Origin: an uncultured Prevotella sp.
Lineage (GTDB): Bacteria > Bacteroidota > Bacteroidia > Bacteroidales > Bacteroidaceae
Direction: 5' to 3'
NCBI GenBank assembly: GCA_905236755.1
Contig: CAJOCR010000009.1
Location: 1-64,000, forward strand
DNA: 64,000 nucleotides
Shown: positions 43,263 through 53,600 of the stretch, one piece after another
How the letters are laid out: every line of letters starts with the position of its first letter
Position numbering within the stretch: the stretch's first letter is position 1
Notes under the pieces: generated by a model
The model's database searches: none
The model's input: the letters and a program-made list of their open reading frames with translations, nothing else
Told to the model about the DNA's origin: nothing
Program-made: the position numbers and the translations under genes

Positions 43263-45605
43263 ATGAAAAAACTTATTTCTGGCATTACTGCCTTATTCCT
43301 TGCAATGACAATGAATGCACAACAGGCTCCACAGCTAAGAGCCGACAACATTGACGAAGTGATCAAGGCTATGACCTTGGAAGAAAAAGCCCAGCTACTT
43401 GTGGGCGATGGTAATGACGGATTTGCAGGCTCAGGAGCTATGCTTGGACATCAAGCCAAGCTGGTAGCAGGAGCAGCAGGTCAAACAGTAGCCATCCCAC
43501 GTTTAGGCATTCCAGCTACAGTCCTTACCGATGGCCCTGGCGGTGTGCACATCAACCCTACACGTAAGGGCACATCTCAAACCTTCTATGCAACAGGCTT
43601 CCCTGTAGGAACCTGTCTGGCATCAACATGGAACATCGACCTAATGGAAAAGGTAGGTAAAGCCATTGGTAACGAAGCTCTTGAGTATGGGTGTGACGTT
43701 GTTTTAGGTCCTGGCCTCAACATCCACCGCAGTCCATTATGCGGCCGCAACTTCGAATACTTTTCAGAAGACCCATTCCTCACAGGTGCCATGGGTGTAG
43801 CCTACACAAAAGGTATTCAGAGCCAAGGCGTAGGTGTGAGTGCTAAGCACTATGCAGTTAACTCACAGGAAAACGAGCGCACACGCGTTGACGAGCGCCT
43901 TTCTCAGCGTGCTCTTCGTGAGATATACCTCCGTGGCTTTGAGAAGACCGTTCGCGAGAGCGATCCTTGGACACTTATGTCATCATACAACAAGATAAAT
44001 GGCGAATATGCTCAGAATAGTCATGGACTACTTACCGATATCCTTCGTAACGACTGGGGATTCAAGGGTATTGTCATGAGTGACTGGATTGGTTTGCGTG
44101 CCGACCTTCCTACCTATGAGCAGGTAACCAATGGTAATGACCTGCTTACTCCAGGTTATCCAGAGCAGACAAAAGCCATTGTTCAAGCTGTAAAAGAAGG
44201 AAAACTTGACATCAAGGATGTTGACCGCAATGTTCGCAACATGCTTGAATACATCGTCAAGACTCCAGCCTTCCGCAAGTATCAGTTCAGCAACAAACCA
44301 GATCTGAAGGCTCATGCGGCTATCACACGTCAGAGCAGCACAGAGGGTATGGTTCTCCTTAAGAACGACAACAACACCCTTCCTATCAAGAATCTAAAGA
44401 CAGTTGCCCTGTTTGGTGTTAACTCATACGATTTCTCTGGTGGCGGTCTGGGTTCAGGAGCAGTAAACATGCCTTATGTTGTTGACATGGTAACAGGTCT
44501 TAATAACGTAGGTGTAAAAACAACCAAACTCCTTACCGACATCTACGAGAAATACGTAGAATATGCAAAAGTCAAGCTGAAAGCCGACAAGAACCCTTGG
44601 ATGTGGTTCCTTGATCAGGGCAAACCAAAACTCGAGGAGATAGAAATCACACGTCGCTGTGTAGAGCATGAAGCTCCTGAGGCTGATGCAGCTATCATCA
44701 CTATTGGCCGTCAGGCTGGCGAGGGTATCGATCGCATGATTGAAGGCGAGTTCAACCTCACCGATGATGAGAAGGCAATGATAGAGCGAGTATCAGATGT
44801 TTTCCGTTCACAAAACAAACCAGTTATCGTAATCCTCAACAGCGGTTCAGTAATGGAAACAGCAAGCTGGCGTGACAGAGCTGACGCTATCCTTGTAGCA
44901 TGGCAGCCAGGTGAAGAAGGCGGAAACTCTGTTGCAGATGTTCTCACAGGAAAAGAAAACCCATCAGGTCACCTCACCTCTACATGGCCTATAAGCGCTT
45001 GGGACGTACCATCAACAAAGGGCTATCCACAGGGATTAGGCGATGGCTATGAGGTAGCAGGAGTACTCTACAATGGTCAGATGAGCGGATACAACTTCAC
45101 CAACCACGAAGAAGATATCTATGTAGGCTATCGCTATTTCGATACATTCAACAAGACTGTTGCATATCCTTTCGGATACGGCCTCAGCTACACCACATTT
45201 GCTTTCGGCAAACCATCAGTAAAGAGCAACGGTAACAAGATTACAGTTAGCGTATCTATTAAGAACACTGGTAAGGTTGCAGGCAAGCAGGTTGCTCAGG
45301 TTTATGTAACAGCTCCTAAGGGTGCATACGAAAAGCCAGCCAAAGAGTTGAAAGCCTTCGCTAAGACACGCCTTCTCAACCCAGGTGAAACCCAGACACT
45401 CACCATGACTATTGCAAAGCGTGACCTTGCAAGCTTCGATGAAGCCAACAGTCAGTGGAAGGTTGATGCAGGAAACTATATCTTCAAAGTTGGTGACAAC
45501 GTTGAAAACATCCTTGGTACAGCAACTCTGAAGGTTAGCGAATACACTGAAAAGGTAAGCAACGTATTGCCACTGAACGTTCAGTTCAACAAAGTAAAGC
45601 AATAA
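43263..45605 (+). CDS. Glycoside hydrolase family 3 (beta-glucosidase/beta-xylosidase type)
   Basis: 780 residues. A signal peptide (about 1-19, ending MNAQQ) is followed by the GH3 N-terminal barrel with nucleophile D274 in GIVMSDWIG and substrate-binding KHYAVN and RVDERLSQRALREIY. The C-terminal sandwich (about 360-610) and a fibronectin-III-like domain (about 665-735, VSVSIKNTGKVAGKQVAQVYV) complete it. GH3 enzymes release a terminal glucose or xylose. Its place beside the xylan operon suggests beta-xylosidase, but the sequence alone does not decide. It ends at paired hairpins shared with the convergent GH43 gene. Confidence 0.92.
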   Translation: MKKLISGITALFLAMTMNAQQAPQLRADNIDEVIKAMTLEEKAQLLVGDGNDGFAGSGAMLGHQAKLVAGAAGQTVAIPRLGIPATVLTDGPGGVHINPTRKGTSQTFYATGFPVGTCLASTWNIDLMEKVGKAIGNEALEYGCDVVLGPGLNIHRSPLCGRNFEYFSEDPFLTGAMGVAYTKGIQSQGVGVSAKHYAVNSQENERTRVDERLSQRALREIYLRGFEKTVRESDPWTLMSSYNKINGEYAQNSHGLLTDILRNDWGFKGIVMSDWIGLRADLPTYEQVTNGNDLLTPGYPEQTKAIVQAVKEGKLDIKDVDRNVRNMLEYIVKTPAFRKYQFSNKPDLKAHAAITRQSSTEGMVLLKNDNNTLPIKNLKTVALFGVNSYDFSGGGLGSGAVNMPYVVDMVTGLNNVGVKTTKLLTDIYEKYVEYAKVKLKADKNPWMWFLDQGKPKLEEIEITRRCVEHEAPEADAAIITIGRQAGEGIDRMIEGEFNLTDDEKAMIERVSDVFRSQNKPVIVILNSGSVMETASWRDRADAILVAWQPGEEGGNSVADVLTGKENPSGHLTSTWPISAWDVPSTKGYPQGLGDGYEVAGVLYNGQMSGYNFTNHEEDIYVGYRYFDTFNKTVAYPFGYGLSYTTFAFGKPSVKSNGNKITVSVSIKNTGKVAGKQVAQVYVTAPKGAYEKPAKELKAFAKTRLLNPGETQTLTMTIAKRDLASFDEANSQWKVDAGNYIFKVGDNVENILGTATLKVSEYTEKVSNVLPLNVQFNKVKQ

Positions 45606-45611
45606 ACAAAA

Positions 45612-45643
45612 TGGAATTCTAAAACCACAAGTTTTAGATTCCA
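45612..45643. terminator. Hairpin after GH3, first of two
   Basis: Arms TGGAATTCTAAAAC and GTTTTAGATTCCA pair with a one-base bulge around a 5-base loop, directly after the GH3 stop. No U-tract. Confidence 0.6.
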
Positions 45644-45651
45644 TTCCAAAT

Positions 45652-45687
45652 AAAAAGTCCTGGAAGAAAAAAACTTCCAGGACTTTT
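45652..45687. terminator. Two-way terminator between GH3 and GH43
   Basis: Perfect stem AAAAGTCCTGGAAG/CTTCCAGGACTTTT with an A7 loop, T-rich on the plus side and A-rich on the other, serving both convergent genes. Confidence 0.9.
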
Positions 45688-45706
45688 CTTTTATATAGAG
45701 GGTAAT

Positions 45707-46711
45707 TTACTTCTCTTCTACCAACAAAATATTGCCATTCTCATCATACTCCAATGGTAGAACCTTAACAGAGCGCAACCATGTTGTATCATTTGAAGGA
45801 ACACAGTCATGATGGAAAAGATACCACTTACCATTAACCTCAGCAATACTATGGTGAGTTGTCCAACCAACAACAGGCTCAAGAATTACGCCTTTATATG
45901 TGAAAGGACCATAAGGATTATCACCTACGCCATAGCAAAGCATGTGACTGTCACCTGTTGAATAGCTGAAATAATACTTGCCATTATATTTGTGCATCCA
46001 AGATGCCTCAAAGAAACGATGTGGATCACCAGCCTTTAATGGCTCACCATTCTCGTCAACAATCTCTACTGCACGTGGAGCCTCAGAGAACTGCATCACA
46101 TCATCACTCATACGAGCAACAAAACTTGCCAAAGCAGGAGAATCTGGTGTAGTATAAAGCTGTGTCTTCTTATCAGCAGCAGGACCAAGGTCAACACCTT
46201 CCTTTGTCAACTTCTCAGGAGCACGATACCACTGAAGCTGTCCACCCCACAGACCGCCAAAATAGCAGTAAATCTGTCCATCTTCATCTTTAAAGACACA
46301 TGGGTCAATAGAGAAAGAACCACGGATAGGTTCATCCTGAGGAACGAAAGGACCTTCTGGCTTGTCTGCAACAGCTACGCCAAGATGGAAAACACCATTA
46401 TAGTCCTTTGCTGAGAAAATAAGATAATATTTGCCATCCTTCTCAATAACATCATTATCCCACATCTGCTTTTCAGCCCACTTAACATCTTCAACATCAA
46501 GGATCTTACCACAGTCAACAACCTCGTCCTTCATTGGATCACCCTCAATGCGAAGAACATGATAGTCTTTCATCTGGAAATGACCACCATCATCATCAAA
46601 ACACTCGCCACTATCCCAATCGTGTGAAGGATAGATATACAGCTTACCATTGAACACATTAGCAGAAGGGTCTGCCATATAATCTTCTGGGAATAAATAT
46701 CTTGCTTTCAT
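45707..46711 (-). CDS. xynB: Glycoside hydrolase family 43 (beta-xylosidase/arabinofuranosidase type), cytoplasmic
   Basis: 334 residues with no signal peptide, so probably cytoplasmic. GH43 five-blade propeller catalytic residues are visible: base D14 in YMADPSAN, pKa-modulating D136 in SIDPCVF, and general acid E235 in FFEASWMH. It should cut xylose or arabinose from short oligomers that the symporter imports. Its ATG overlaps the GH10 stop (TAATG), so the two are translationally coupled. The symbol follows the P. bryantii xyn cluster by content, from memory. Last gene of the operon. Confidence 0.88.
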   Translation of the reverse strand: MKARYLFPEDYMADPSANVFNGKLYIYPSHDWDSGECFDDDGGHFQMKDYHVLRIEGDPMKDEVVDCGKILDVEDVKWAEKQMWDNDVIEKDGKYYLIFSAKDYNGVFHLGVAVADKPEGPFVPQDEPIRGSFSIDPCVFKDEDGQIYCYFGGLWGGQLQWYRAPEKLTKEGVDLGPAADKKTQLYTTPDSPALASFVARMSDDVMQFSEAPRAVEIVDENGEPLKAGDPHRFFEASWMHKYNGKYYFSYSTGDSHMLCYGVGDNPYGPFTYKGVILEPVVGWTTHHSIAEVNGKWYLFHHDCVPSNDTTWLRSVKVLPLEYDENGNILLVEEK

Positions 46712-47832
46712 TATTCAAATAATTTAATTATATCTTTAACAACAGGTTTTACTTTAAATTTACGATCTATAAGCAGACCATAGTTGGTACGTCCACTGAT
46801 AGGCCAGTCATTCAACCAGCTTGTTCCATCATCAACACCCCAAAGAGTTACACGCTCTATATCTTTTGCATATTTGCGATAAAGCTTAAAGAATGCAAGA
46901 TAGCGCTCATTAAACTTCTTCTGAGCCTGCTTTGTCAAGCCTTTGGTAAATGGATCCATCTTTGGATCACCAGCAGCAAAATGCTGTTCTATACCAGCTC
47001 CATTAAACTGCCATGGCTGAGGAAGTACATTAAGATCCAACTCTGTAAACTGCACCTTTACACCTGCAGCAATATAAGCCTGAATACTCTGTTCGTATTC
47101 TGTAAGGTCTGGATAGTCAAAACCATTATGACTCTGCATACCAACAGCATCTATACGACACCCCTTAGCCTTCAGGTCTTTTATAAGCTTGACTACAGCA
47201 GCACGCTTACCAGGCTTATTCATTGAATAGTCATTATAGTAAAGCTCTACATCTGGATCTGCAGCATGAGCAAACTTAAATGCAAGTTCTATGAACTCTG
47301 GACCAATAATCTTGTAATAAGGACTTTTACGGAAGCTACCGTCGTCTTCTATAGCCTCGTTAACAACATCCCAACCCTTGATCTTTCCTTTGTAATGAGA
47401 AACAACAGTAGTAATATGGTGATACATACGGTCGATAAGCACTTCACGACTAACTGTCTTACCTTCCTTATCAGTAAACATCCATTTTGGTGGCTGAGAA
47501 TGCCAGATAAGGCAGTGACCTATTACTGTCATGTTATGATCTTCACCAAACTTAACCAAGCGGTCACCATCAGTCCAATCATATCTGTCTTCCTCTGGAT
47601 GAATAGCCTCACCCTTCATACAGTTTTCTGCAACAATACAGTTGAAGTTATCAGTGATAGCCTTTGTTGCCTGCGGATTCTGCTCAGCAGCATAAGAAGT
47701 GTTTAGCGCACATCCTACAAGGAAATACTTACCAAGTACATCTTTCATTGTTGACTGACTCTTCTGTGCTACACCTGTGATAGGAGCAAGCATTAGAGAA
47801 GCCAGCGCGATGGAGATAATTCTTTTGTTCAT
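46711..47832 (-). CDS. xynA: Endo-1,4-beta-xylanase, GH10
   Basis: 373 residues. A signal peptide (about 1-22) is followed by a complete GH10 barrel: substrate-binding GHCLIWHSQ (105-113), acid/base E159 in VVNEAIED, nucleophile E264 in FTELDLN, and VTLWGVDDGTSW near the end. It cleaves the beta-1,4-xylan backbone or xylo-oligomers. There is no lipobox and no carbohydrate-binding module, so a periplasmic place is likely and the substrate may be already shortened xylan. Between the symporter (27 bases upstream) and GH43. Confidence 0.95.
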   Translation of the reverse strand: MNKRIISIALASLMLAPITGVAQKSQSTMKDVLGKYFLVGCALNTSYAAEQNPQATKAITDNFNCIVAENCMKGEAIHPEEDRYDWTDGDRLVKFGEDHNMTVIGHCLIWHSQPPKWMFTDKEGKTVSREVLIDRMYHHITTVVSHYKGKIKGWDVVNEAIEDDGSFRKSPYYKIIGPEFIELAFKFAHAADPDVELYYNDYSMNKPGKRAAVVKLIKDLKAKGCRIDAVGMQSHNGFDYPDLTEYEQSIQAYIAAGVKVQFTELDLNVLPQPWQFNGAGIEQHFAAGDPKMDPFTKGLTKQAQKKFNERYLAFFKLYRKYAKDIERVTLWGVDDGTSWLNDWPISGRTNYGLLIDRKFKVKPVVKDIIKLFE

Positions 47833-47859
47833 TTATAGTTTGTTTATTTGCGATTTGTT

Positions 47860-49254
47860 TTATTTACGGTCCTCGATTTCTTGATTCATCTTATTGATAA
47901 CCTCATCTGTAAGAGGATACTTATATATAAGGTAGCCTACAATAATAAGAAGAACTGCAGGAATAACACATGTAAACCACAATATTGCCTCCTGAGATGC
48001 AGCAGAATAATCTGCCAACTTTGGATAATATGCGTTTACAGGTGCACTAATAAATGATGCAAGGAAAACAACTACGAAAATACAAAGCATCAACTGAAGA
48101 CACTTGTTTACCTTGAATTCCTGGAACATCTCACCATAAGAAACAGGCTTTTCTGGTGTGGTGGCAATTCTTTCCTTACAGCCATTGAAGCAAAGCAACA
48201 GAAGAGCAAATCCAATAACAGCAAAACAGCAAGTAACAACAAACCATGCATAAGGATCTGTCTGCAAAGCTGATTGCTCGTTTGCCAAATCAAAGCCTAC
48301 CATTCCCATTGCCAATGGAGTAATCCAACCTGCTATTGAGAAACCAGCCTTGAAGGCTACACCTGCAAGAGCATTAACTGTTGCTGCTGGTCTGTTTCCT
48401 GTACGATATTCAGCCTCAGTGATAACCTCAGGAACAAGAGCCCACATCAAAGAGCCTACAAGCAGACCAACGCCAGTCATTACCTTAGCTGCCTGAACCA
48501 ATGTATTACAACTTGCAACATCAGATACCTTTGGGATAGTGTACAAAATTACAAAACCTACAAAGCCTATAGAGAGAAGTAAATAATACAGTCCTTTCTT
48601 TCCAAACACTCTCTTTAGGAATGGCAAAGAAGGCAAGATAACAAAAGCTGGTATTGTACCAATAGCCATAAACAAGGCCTGATTCCAATCAATAACAGCC
48701 TGTGCAACAATAGCAAGACCAATAGGGAAACCTGCCTGAACAGTAATCTGACCAATATTTGCACATACCATACGAGTAGATGTAAGTTTAAGAACCTCGT
48801 CGTTATCACGAGTCATACTCGCCATGATAGAACCATAAGGAATGTTCACAACAGAATAAATCATACTAAGAACAGTATAACTAACTGTTGCATAAGCAAT
48901 CTTCATTGGCATTGCCCAACTTGCTACCTGAGGAAGCATCAGCAAACATGCTGCAACAGTGAGAGGAATACCACCGTAGAGAAGATAAGCACGATACTTT
49001 CCTAATTTAGGATTACGGTTATCAATATAACGTCCTACTATAGGACTCCAGAAGCAGTCAAGGAGTCGTACTGCAAGAATCAATCCACCAACAAAAGCTG
49101 GATTAATCTTCAATACTGTTGTAAGATATAGCATTAAGAAACATGCTACCGTCTGGAATATCAGATTCTGAGCGAGGTCGCCAGATCCATAACCAATTCG
49201 CTGAATCCAGTTCAGCTTATAGAAGCCTTTTGCTTCGCTTTCATTTTGTGTCAT
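47860..49254 (-). CDS. xynD: Glycoside:cation symporter (GPH family, MFS fold)
   Basis: 464 residues, about 12 membrane segments. The GPH motif region is visible early (RIGYGSGDLAQNLIFQTV, residues about 16-33) and VRLLDCFWSPIVGRYIDNR follows. Relatives import melibiose, xylosides or xylo-oligomers with Na+ or H+. It lies between the esterase and the xylanase, and cytoplasmic GH43 downstream can use its cargo. The symbol follows the P. bryantii symporter by context. Confidence 0.92.
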   Translation of the reverse strand: MTQNESEAKGFYKLNWIQRIGYGSGDLAQNLIFQTVACFLMLYLTTVLKINPAFVGGLILAVRLLDCFWSPIVGRYIDNRNPKLGKYRAYLLYGGIPLTVAACLLMLPQVASWAMPMKIAYATVSYTVLSMIYSVVNIPYGSIMASMTRDNDEVLKLTSTRMVCANIGQITVQAGFPIGLAIVAQAVIDWNQALFMAIGTIPAFVILPSLPFLKRVFGKKGLYYLLLSIGFVGFVILYTIPKVSDVASCNTLVQAAKVMTGVGLLVGSLMWALVPEVITEAEYRTGNRPAATVNALAGVAFKAGFSIAGWITPLAMGMVGFDLANEQSALQTDPYAWFVVTCCFAVIGFALLLLCFNGCKERIATTPEKPVSYGEMFQEFKVNKCLQLMLCIFVVVFLASFISAPVNAYYPKLADYSAASQEAILWFTCVIPAVLLIIVGYLIYKYPLTDEVINKMNQEIEDRK

Positions 49255-49300
49255 GATTTATGTTTTTAGTTTTTATTCTAAGATAAAGATTCTTTCTTTG

Positions 49301-50464
49301 TTATTCGCAAATCTTTTTCGCTGCAAATTTACCCATTACTTCATAGCCTTTTGGGTTAAGGTGAAGCCAATCTTCAGAATACTCTTTAATAAGCTTCTGC
49401 GGGTCTTTTTTATCTCTTACCAACTCATCAAAATCAACGATTCCATCGAAATTTCCAGGTTTTCTTATCCATTCATTGATAGTCTGACGCATAGCCTCAT
49501 GGAAGAAAGAGTACCAGCCATTACCCTTAGTAGGTGTAATTGTTCCTCCATACACCTTTATTCCCTTAGCATGTGCCTTATCAATAAGAACCTTATAAGC
49601 ATCTATAACCTGCTTTGCTTTTTTCTCATAATTACCTCCACAGGTTCCTATATCATTAGTACCCTCAAAGATAATAAGCTTATCAACATTATTCTGTCCA
49701 AGGATATCACGATCAAAACGCTTCAATGCAGGTTCACTCAAGCCGCCTTCAACAACGCAGTTACCACCAATACCTAGGTTCAAGACACCCACTTCTCCAT
49801 TCAAAGCCTCAGCCATAAAGTCAGGCCAACGGTTCTGTGCATCAGTAGTACTACCACGACCATCAGTAATACTATTACCCAAAATAGCAATAGCTGGTTT
49901 CTGAGCTTTTACCTCTATACGAGCAATATTATACCAATGAGCAAGTTTCTCAATAGTAACATACTTCTTTCCTGGTTTCACATTACCTTTGGCAATATAC
50001 GAATTAGTACGAGAACCACGATGAGAAGTCATGTGCTCTGGAGTATTCTTACCGTAACAGATAGTAACAGCCAAACGAGTCAACTTTGGCAGATTATAAC
50101 TGAAAGCATCACAGTAAAGAGCCTGTCCTGCTGGGATAGAAACATTCTTCTTACCAGCAAATTTCAACCATTTTACCGTCTTCAAATCAATATCAGTTGT
50201 ATCTTTTGCCAAAGCAATATACACACCATTTATTTCTACTGGAGTATCACTGAACTCATTCGACAACTGTACACGTAATTGTTTTCCTGCAGTTGTCACT
50301 TTTACGATTTGTCTAATAGTGTTTCCTGACAAAGAGCTATGCTGAGGCATATCACCTCTACCTGTAAACTCTGGAGCAGTAGCAAAAGTGCCAGTCCACG
50401 CCTCTTGAGCACTCATCGGAACGACGAGCGCTGATAACATTAGGATTATAAGTAGCCTTTTCAT
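49301..50464 (-). CDS. xynE: SGNH/GDSL hydrolase, probable acetylxylan esterase
   Basis: 387 residues. A signal peptide (about 1-19, ending MSAQ) leads to an N-terminal beta domain (about 20-185) and a SGNH hydrolase domain (about 190-387). The catalytic serine is S198 in LGNSITDGRG, oxyanion Gly in GIGGN, N270 in EGTNDIG, and the DxxH pair D365/H368 in EDWLHLNPKG. It should remove acetyl groups from xylan or oligomers; the substrate is inferred from the operon. First gene of the minus operon with the symporter, GH10 and GH43. Confidence 0.88.
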   Translation of the reverse strand: MKRLLIILMLSALVVPMSAQEAWTGTFATAPEFTGRGDMPQHSSLSGNTIRQIVKVTTAGKQLRVQLSNEFSDTPVEINGVYIALAKDTTDIDLKTVKWLKFAGKKNVSIPAGQALYCDAFSYNLPKLTRLAVTICYGKNTPEHMTSHRGSRTNSYIAKGNVKPGKKYVTIEKLAHWYNIARIEVKAQKPAIAILGNSITDGRGSTTDAQNRWPDFMAEALNGEVGVLNLGIGGNCVVEGGLSEPALKRFDRDILGQNNVDKLIIFEGTNDIGTCGGNYEKKAKQVIDAYKVLIDKAHAKGIKVYGGTITPTKGNGWYSFFHEAMRQTINEWIRKPGNFDGIVDFDELVRDKKDPQKLIKEYSEDWLHLNPKGYEVMGKFAAKKICE

Positions 50465-50484
50465 GATTTAAATTTTTATTGTTG

Positions 50485-50492
50485 CAAAATTA
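50485..50492 (-). promoter_or_regulatory. -7 box of the xynE-D-A-B operon
   Basis: TAATTTTG on the minus strand, 20 bases before the ATG. The -33 position (around 50512) has no TTG, which fits a promoter that needs an activator. Confidence 0.65.
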
Positions 50493-50599
50493 AGAATATT
50501 CTTTCTATTAAATTATCTCTATTGTAACCTATATATTGTATTTTGTTTCATTTTTCTTATTTTTTGGGTATTTTATTAGGATACAAAAGAAACAAAAGC

Positions 50600-50607
50600 T
50601 AATTTTG
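50600..50607 (+). promoter_or_regulatory. -7 box of the hybrid two-component regulator gene
   Basis: TAATTTTG, 20 bases before the ATG at 50628. No TTTG at the normal -33 distance. Confidence 0.65.
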
Positions 50608-50627
50608 CAGTAAACTTAAATTAAAAA

Positions 50628-53600
50628 ATGTTTCAACTAAAAACCAAACTTGCTACCATCATATCTATGATGGTTCTTCTGTTGGCTCATGCCGACAGCG
50701 GACAACTATACACCTCAGACAAACTTGCAAGCAGTCTCATCAACACTGTTGTGCAAGACAGATATGGTTATATCTGGATAGGCACGGAATATGGACTCAG
50801 CCGTTTTGACGGTTATCGGTTCACAAACTATCAGCATGATAGCAAAGACACCACGTCTATCATTAACAACACAATTACTCAAATAAAAGTTGATAATTCA
50901 GGACGCCTTTGGATTGGATCAGCTAAAGGATTGATGAGATATGACTATACAACAAACTCTTTCCAGAAATACTACTTTCCTAATGGAATAAAACCTCGTG
51001 TTTACGATATTATCCAAAGCAATAATGGAGATATCCTTATCGGTACAGCAGGATATGGTCTTTACTCTATCAAAAAGAACACAAACAAACTAACAGCCGA
51101 AAAAGAATATGCCCGAGGAAACACAGAATTATTTTTCACTCATATCTTCGAAGATAGCCGCGGAAATCTTTGGCAAGGCAGTCATTTGAATACCTTTAGT
51201 TGTTACAGAAGAAAGAATGGAAAGATATCAGTAAAAGACTACTATTCTCCATGCGGAGCACCAATGGCTTTCTACCAGTCGTGGAAAAACCAGATGATGA
51301 TAATATGTATGTATGGAATCATCTATTATGACTACACTACTGACAAAATAACAGAAGGCAAGATTGACTTTGGACCTTACAAAGGTCATATTACTATTAA
51401 CTGCGCATACTATGATAATCAAGGGAACCTATATCTTGGAACCTCAGAAAGCGGAGTACTTCAACTACCGGCAGGTTCTAATCGCATAATACCTTATACA
51501 AACCCAAACAACGAACATTTCGATCTTAACACATCATGGGTAAACGCAATCCTTGCCGATAAAGACGACAATATCTGGGTTGGATGCTATATGAAGGGAC
51601 TCTATCTCATCAATAACCAGCAAATGGCATTCCACAGTTGGAGTTTTGCAAGTCAAGGATATAGCATTGGAACTGGCGTTACCTCAGTAGCACGTGGTGA
51701 CAATGGTGATATCTGGTGTACTGTTCAGAACAACGGTGTATATCAGTTCAACAAGGAAGGCAAGATAGTTAGTCATCCTGCTTCCCCTGCAGGAACATGC
51801 ACCATATATCGTGACAAAGAAGGGGACTACTGGATTACTACAGGTAGTGCGCTCTTTAGCTATAATCCTTATACAGGAGCATCAATAGAAAAACTACACT
51901 TCGAGAGTAGTGGTGCATCCACGATAAAAGACGATGAAATGGGCAAATTATTCATATCTGTCTATAGTAAGGGATTATATATTTACGACCGAAAAACCAA
52001 AGAAGTAACGATCTTAAACATGAGCCAAAAGAGACGCCATGGACACTTATGTAATGACTGGATACGTCACATGATTGTAGATCGTCAAGGTCTTCTATGG
52101 ATAGCCACCTCAAACGGAGTCGCATGCTTGAACCCACAAACATTAGCTTTCGACACCTACGGCTGGACGAGCATCCTACGTAACAAACAAGCTAACTACC
52201 TCTGCGAAACAGGTAAAGGCAATATCATTATAGGTACAGATAATGGTCTATATTTATATAATGTTGCTGAAAAGCAACTAAGCAAGTTCCCAAATTCCGA
52301 ACCACTGCAAAACAAACAAATAAGTGGTATTGTGCGTGATAACCATAACGATATATGGATTGGTACCACTATGGGTATATGGCAATATGATCACCTAAGC
52401 AAGAAATTCATAGGTCACATTAACGGCAATGGACTAAAAACACACGAATACGTTTTAGGAGCTATCATGCACTGCCCTGACGACCTCATAGCTATCGGAA
52501 ACAACGATGGAATCACCGTTTTTTACCCTGAAGATGTTAGAGGAAACTATATGGAAATGGATAAGGTGTACCTCACAAATTTCATCATCGATGGCACGAG
52601 TGTTGGTTGTATGAACAAAGAATACGACATTCCTTATTCTCAGAATAGTTTCTCTTTAGAGTTTTCTCTTCTTAATTTCCGTAACGCAAGTGATATTTAT
52701 TACGAATACCGCATCAATGGCGGAGAATGGATAAGCACCAACGAAGGCGGCAATGCCATTACATTCACAAAAATGAAACCCGGAAGCTACGAGATAGAGG
52801 TAAGAGCGTCGAATAATGGTGTTTACTCGAAAGAAAACTGCATTATCAACATCACTGTTGGTGATCCTTGGTATGCATCAACCTTAGCTTTCTTCATATA
52901 TTTAATTCTATTTATAGGCATCGTCTTCTATGGTCTACGAAGCTATGAACATCGAAGAAAAACAGAACTCGAAGAACAAAAGATGCGATTCCTCATTGAT
53001 GCCACCCACGATATACGTTCACCGCTAACCCTTATCATGGGACCATTGAAAAAACTCATGGCAAGACATACTACAGGTGAAGACAAGCAGGATTTAGAAA
53101 CAATAGATCATAATGCTCAACGACTTATGCTATTGGTAAATCAGATTCTTGACGAACGAAAGATTGACAAGAACCAAATGCACCTTCATTGCACTCAGAC
53201 TAATCTGAAAGAATTTATTGAAGGCATAATGACATTATATCAATATAATGCCAACGACCGTGATATAAAACTATCAGTACATTCTGAGCTACCAGATGTG
53301 ATGCCTGCTCCATTGTACCTTGACCGTTCAAACTTCGATAAAGTCGTCAACAATCTGCTATCAAATGCCCTAAAATACACCTTTGACGGTGGAGAGATAT
53401 CTATCCATCTCAAAATGGAAAAGAATCTGGTTATAATGCAGGTGATAGATACAGGTATTGGATTCAAGCAAAACACAGAACGCCTCTTTGAGCGTTTCTA
53501 TCAGGAGAGAAGAACCAATAATCATTTCCATGTTGAAGGAACAGGAATTGGTCTAAACCTTTGCAAAGCTATTGTTCAACTACATGGCGGAACTATAAAG

